5,199 nt of DNA from contig CAMLFJ010000274.1 in NCBI GenBank assembly GCA_946479205.1, forward strand, positions 1 to 5,199, written 5' to 3'. The notes beneath the pieces are model-generated. The model did no database searches, was not told where the DNA came from, and saw nothing but the letters and a program-made list of their open reading frames with translations. Numbering within the stretch: position 1 is the stretch's first letter; each line of letters begins with the position of its first letter. The DNA is from an uncultured bacterium. GTDB taxonomy: Bacteria; Methylomirabilota; Methylomirabilia; Rokubacteriales; CSP1-6. The position numbers and the translations under genes are program-made. This document shows, piece by piece, positions 5,194 to 5,199 of this stretch.

Positions 5194-5199
5194 CGCGGA

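Noticed and set aside
1..5199. CRISPR array, tRNA/rRNA genes, insertion sequence or phage attachment site
   Set aside because: No repeated spacer pattern, cloverleaf, transposase or integrase motif was seen on either strand; nearly all the sequence is accounted for by six enzyme genes.

Overview
The window comes from a GC-rich bacterial chromosome, roughly 70% G+C by eye. Genes are tightly packed, third codon positions are strongly G/C-biased, and long stop-free antisense frames run through most genes. The gene families suggest a free-living heterotrophic, probably soil-type bacterium. Phylum cannot be fixed from sequence alone; Proteobacteria, Rokubacteria/Methylomirabilota-like lineages and other GC-rich groups all remain possible. 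I see no mobile element, CRISPR array, tRNA or rRNA.

Layout: (1) positions 1-594, plus strand, the C-terminal part of EPSP synthase (aroA), cut by the window edge; (2) 617-1165, plus, a carboxymuconolactone-decarboxylase-family protein without the AhpD CxxC; (3) 1179-2243, plus, a Gfo/Idh/MocA-family oxidoreductase. These three are separated by only 22 and 13 nt and probably share a transcript. (4) 2240-3535, minus, a Tat-exported serine hydrolase of the class C beta-lactamase / family VIII esterase fold. (5) 3562-4353, minus, a short-chain dehydrogenase/reductase in which the usual catalytic Tyr and Lys appear to be Ser and Arg. Genes 5 and 4 form a two-gene minus-strand operon with a 26-nt gap. 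(6) 4426-5193, plus, an HpcH/HpaI-type class II aldolase, divergent from gene 5 across a 72-nt spacer.

The two operons converge on a single palindromic CTAG (2240-2243) that supplies the stop codon of both gene 3 and gene 4. Just inside the end of gene 3 lies a perfect 17-bp inverted repeat with a 6-nt loop (2195-2234), the clearest non-coding signal here. It could end transcription in both directions although neither side has a T-tract. The SDR gene lacks a Shine-Dalgarno sequence and has a good -10 box (TATAAC) 7 nt before its ATG, which fits a leaderless mRNA.

Apart from aroA, the genes are enzymes of broad families whose substrates cannot be named. A retro-aldolase, an SDR, an exported esterase-like hydrolase, a sugar-dehydrogenase-type oxidoreductase and a decarboxylase-family protein would fit catabolism of small hydroxy- or keto-acids or sugar/aromatic derivatives, but that link is inference from proximity. 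I do not see evidence for a novel defence or mobile system; the points worth checking are the hairpin, the atypical SDR active site, the leaderless promoter and several active-site substitutions.
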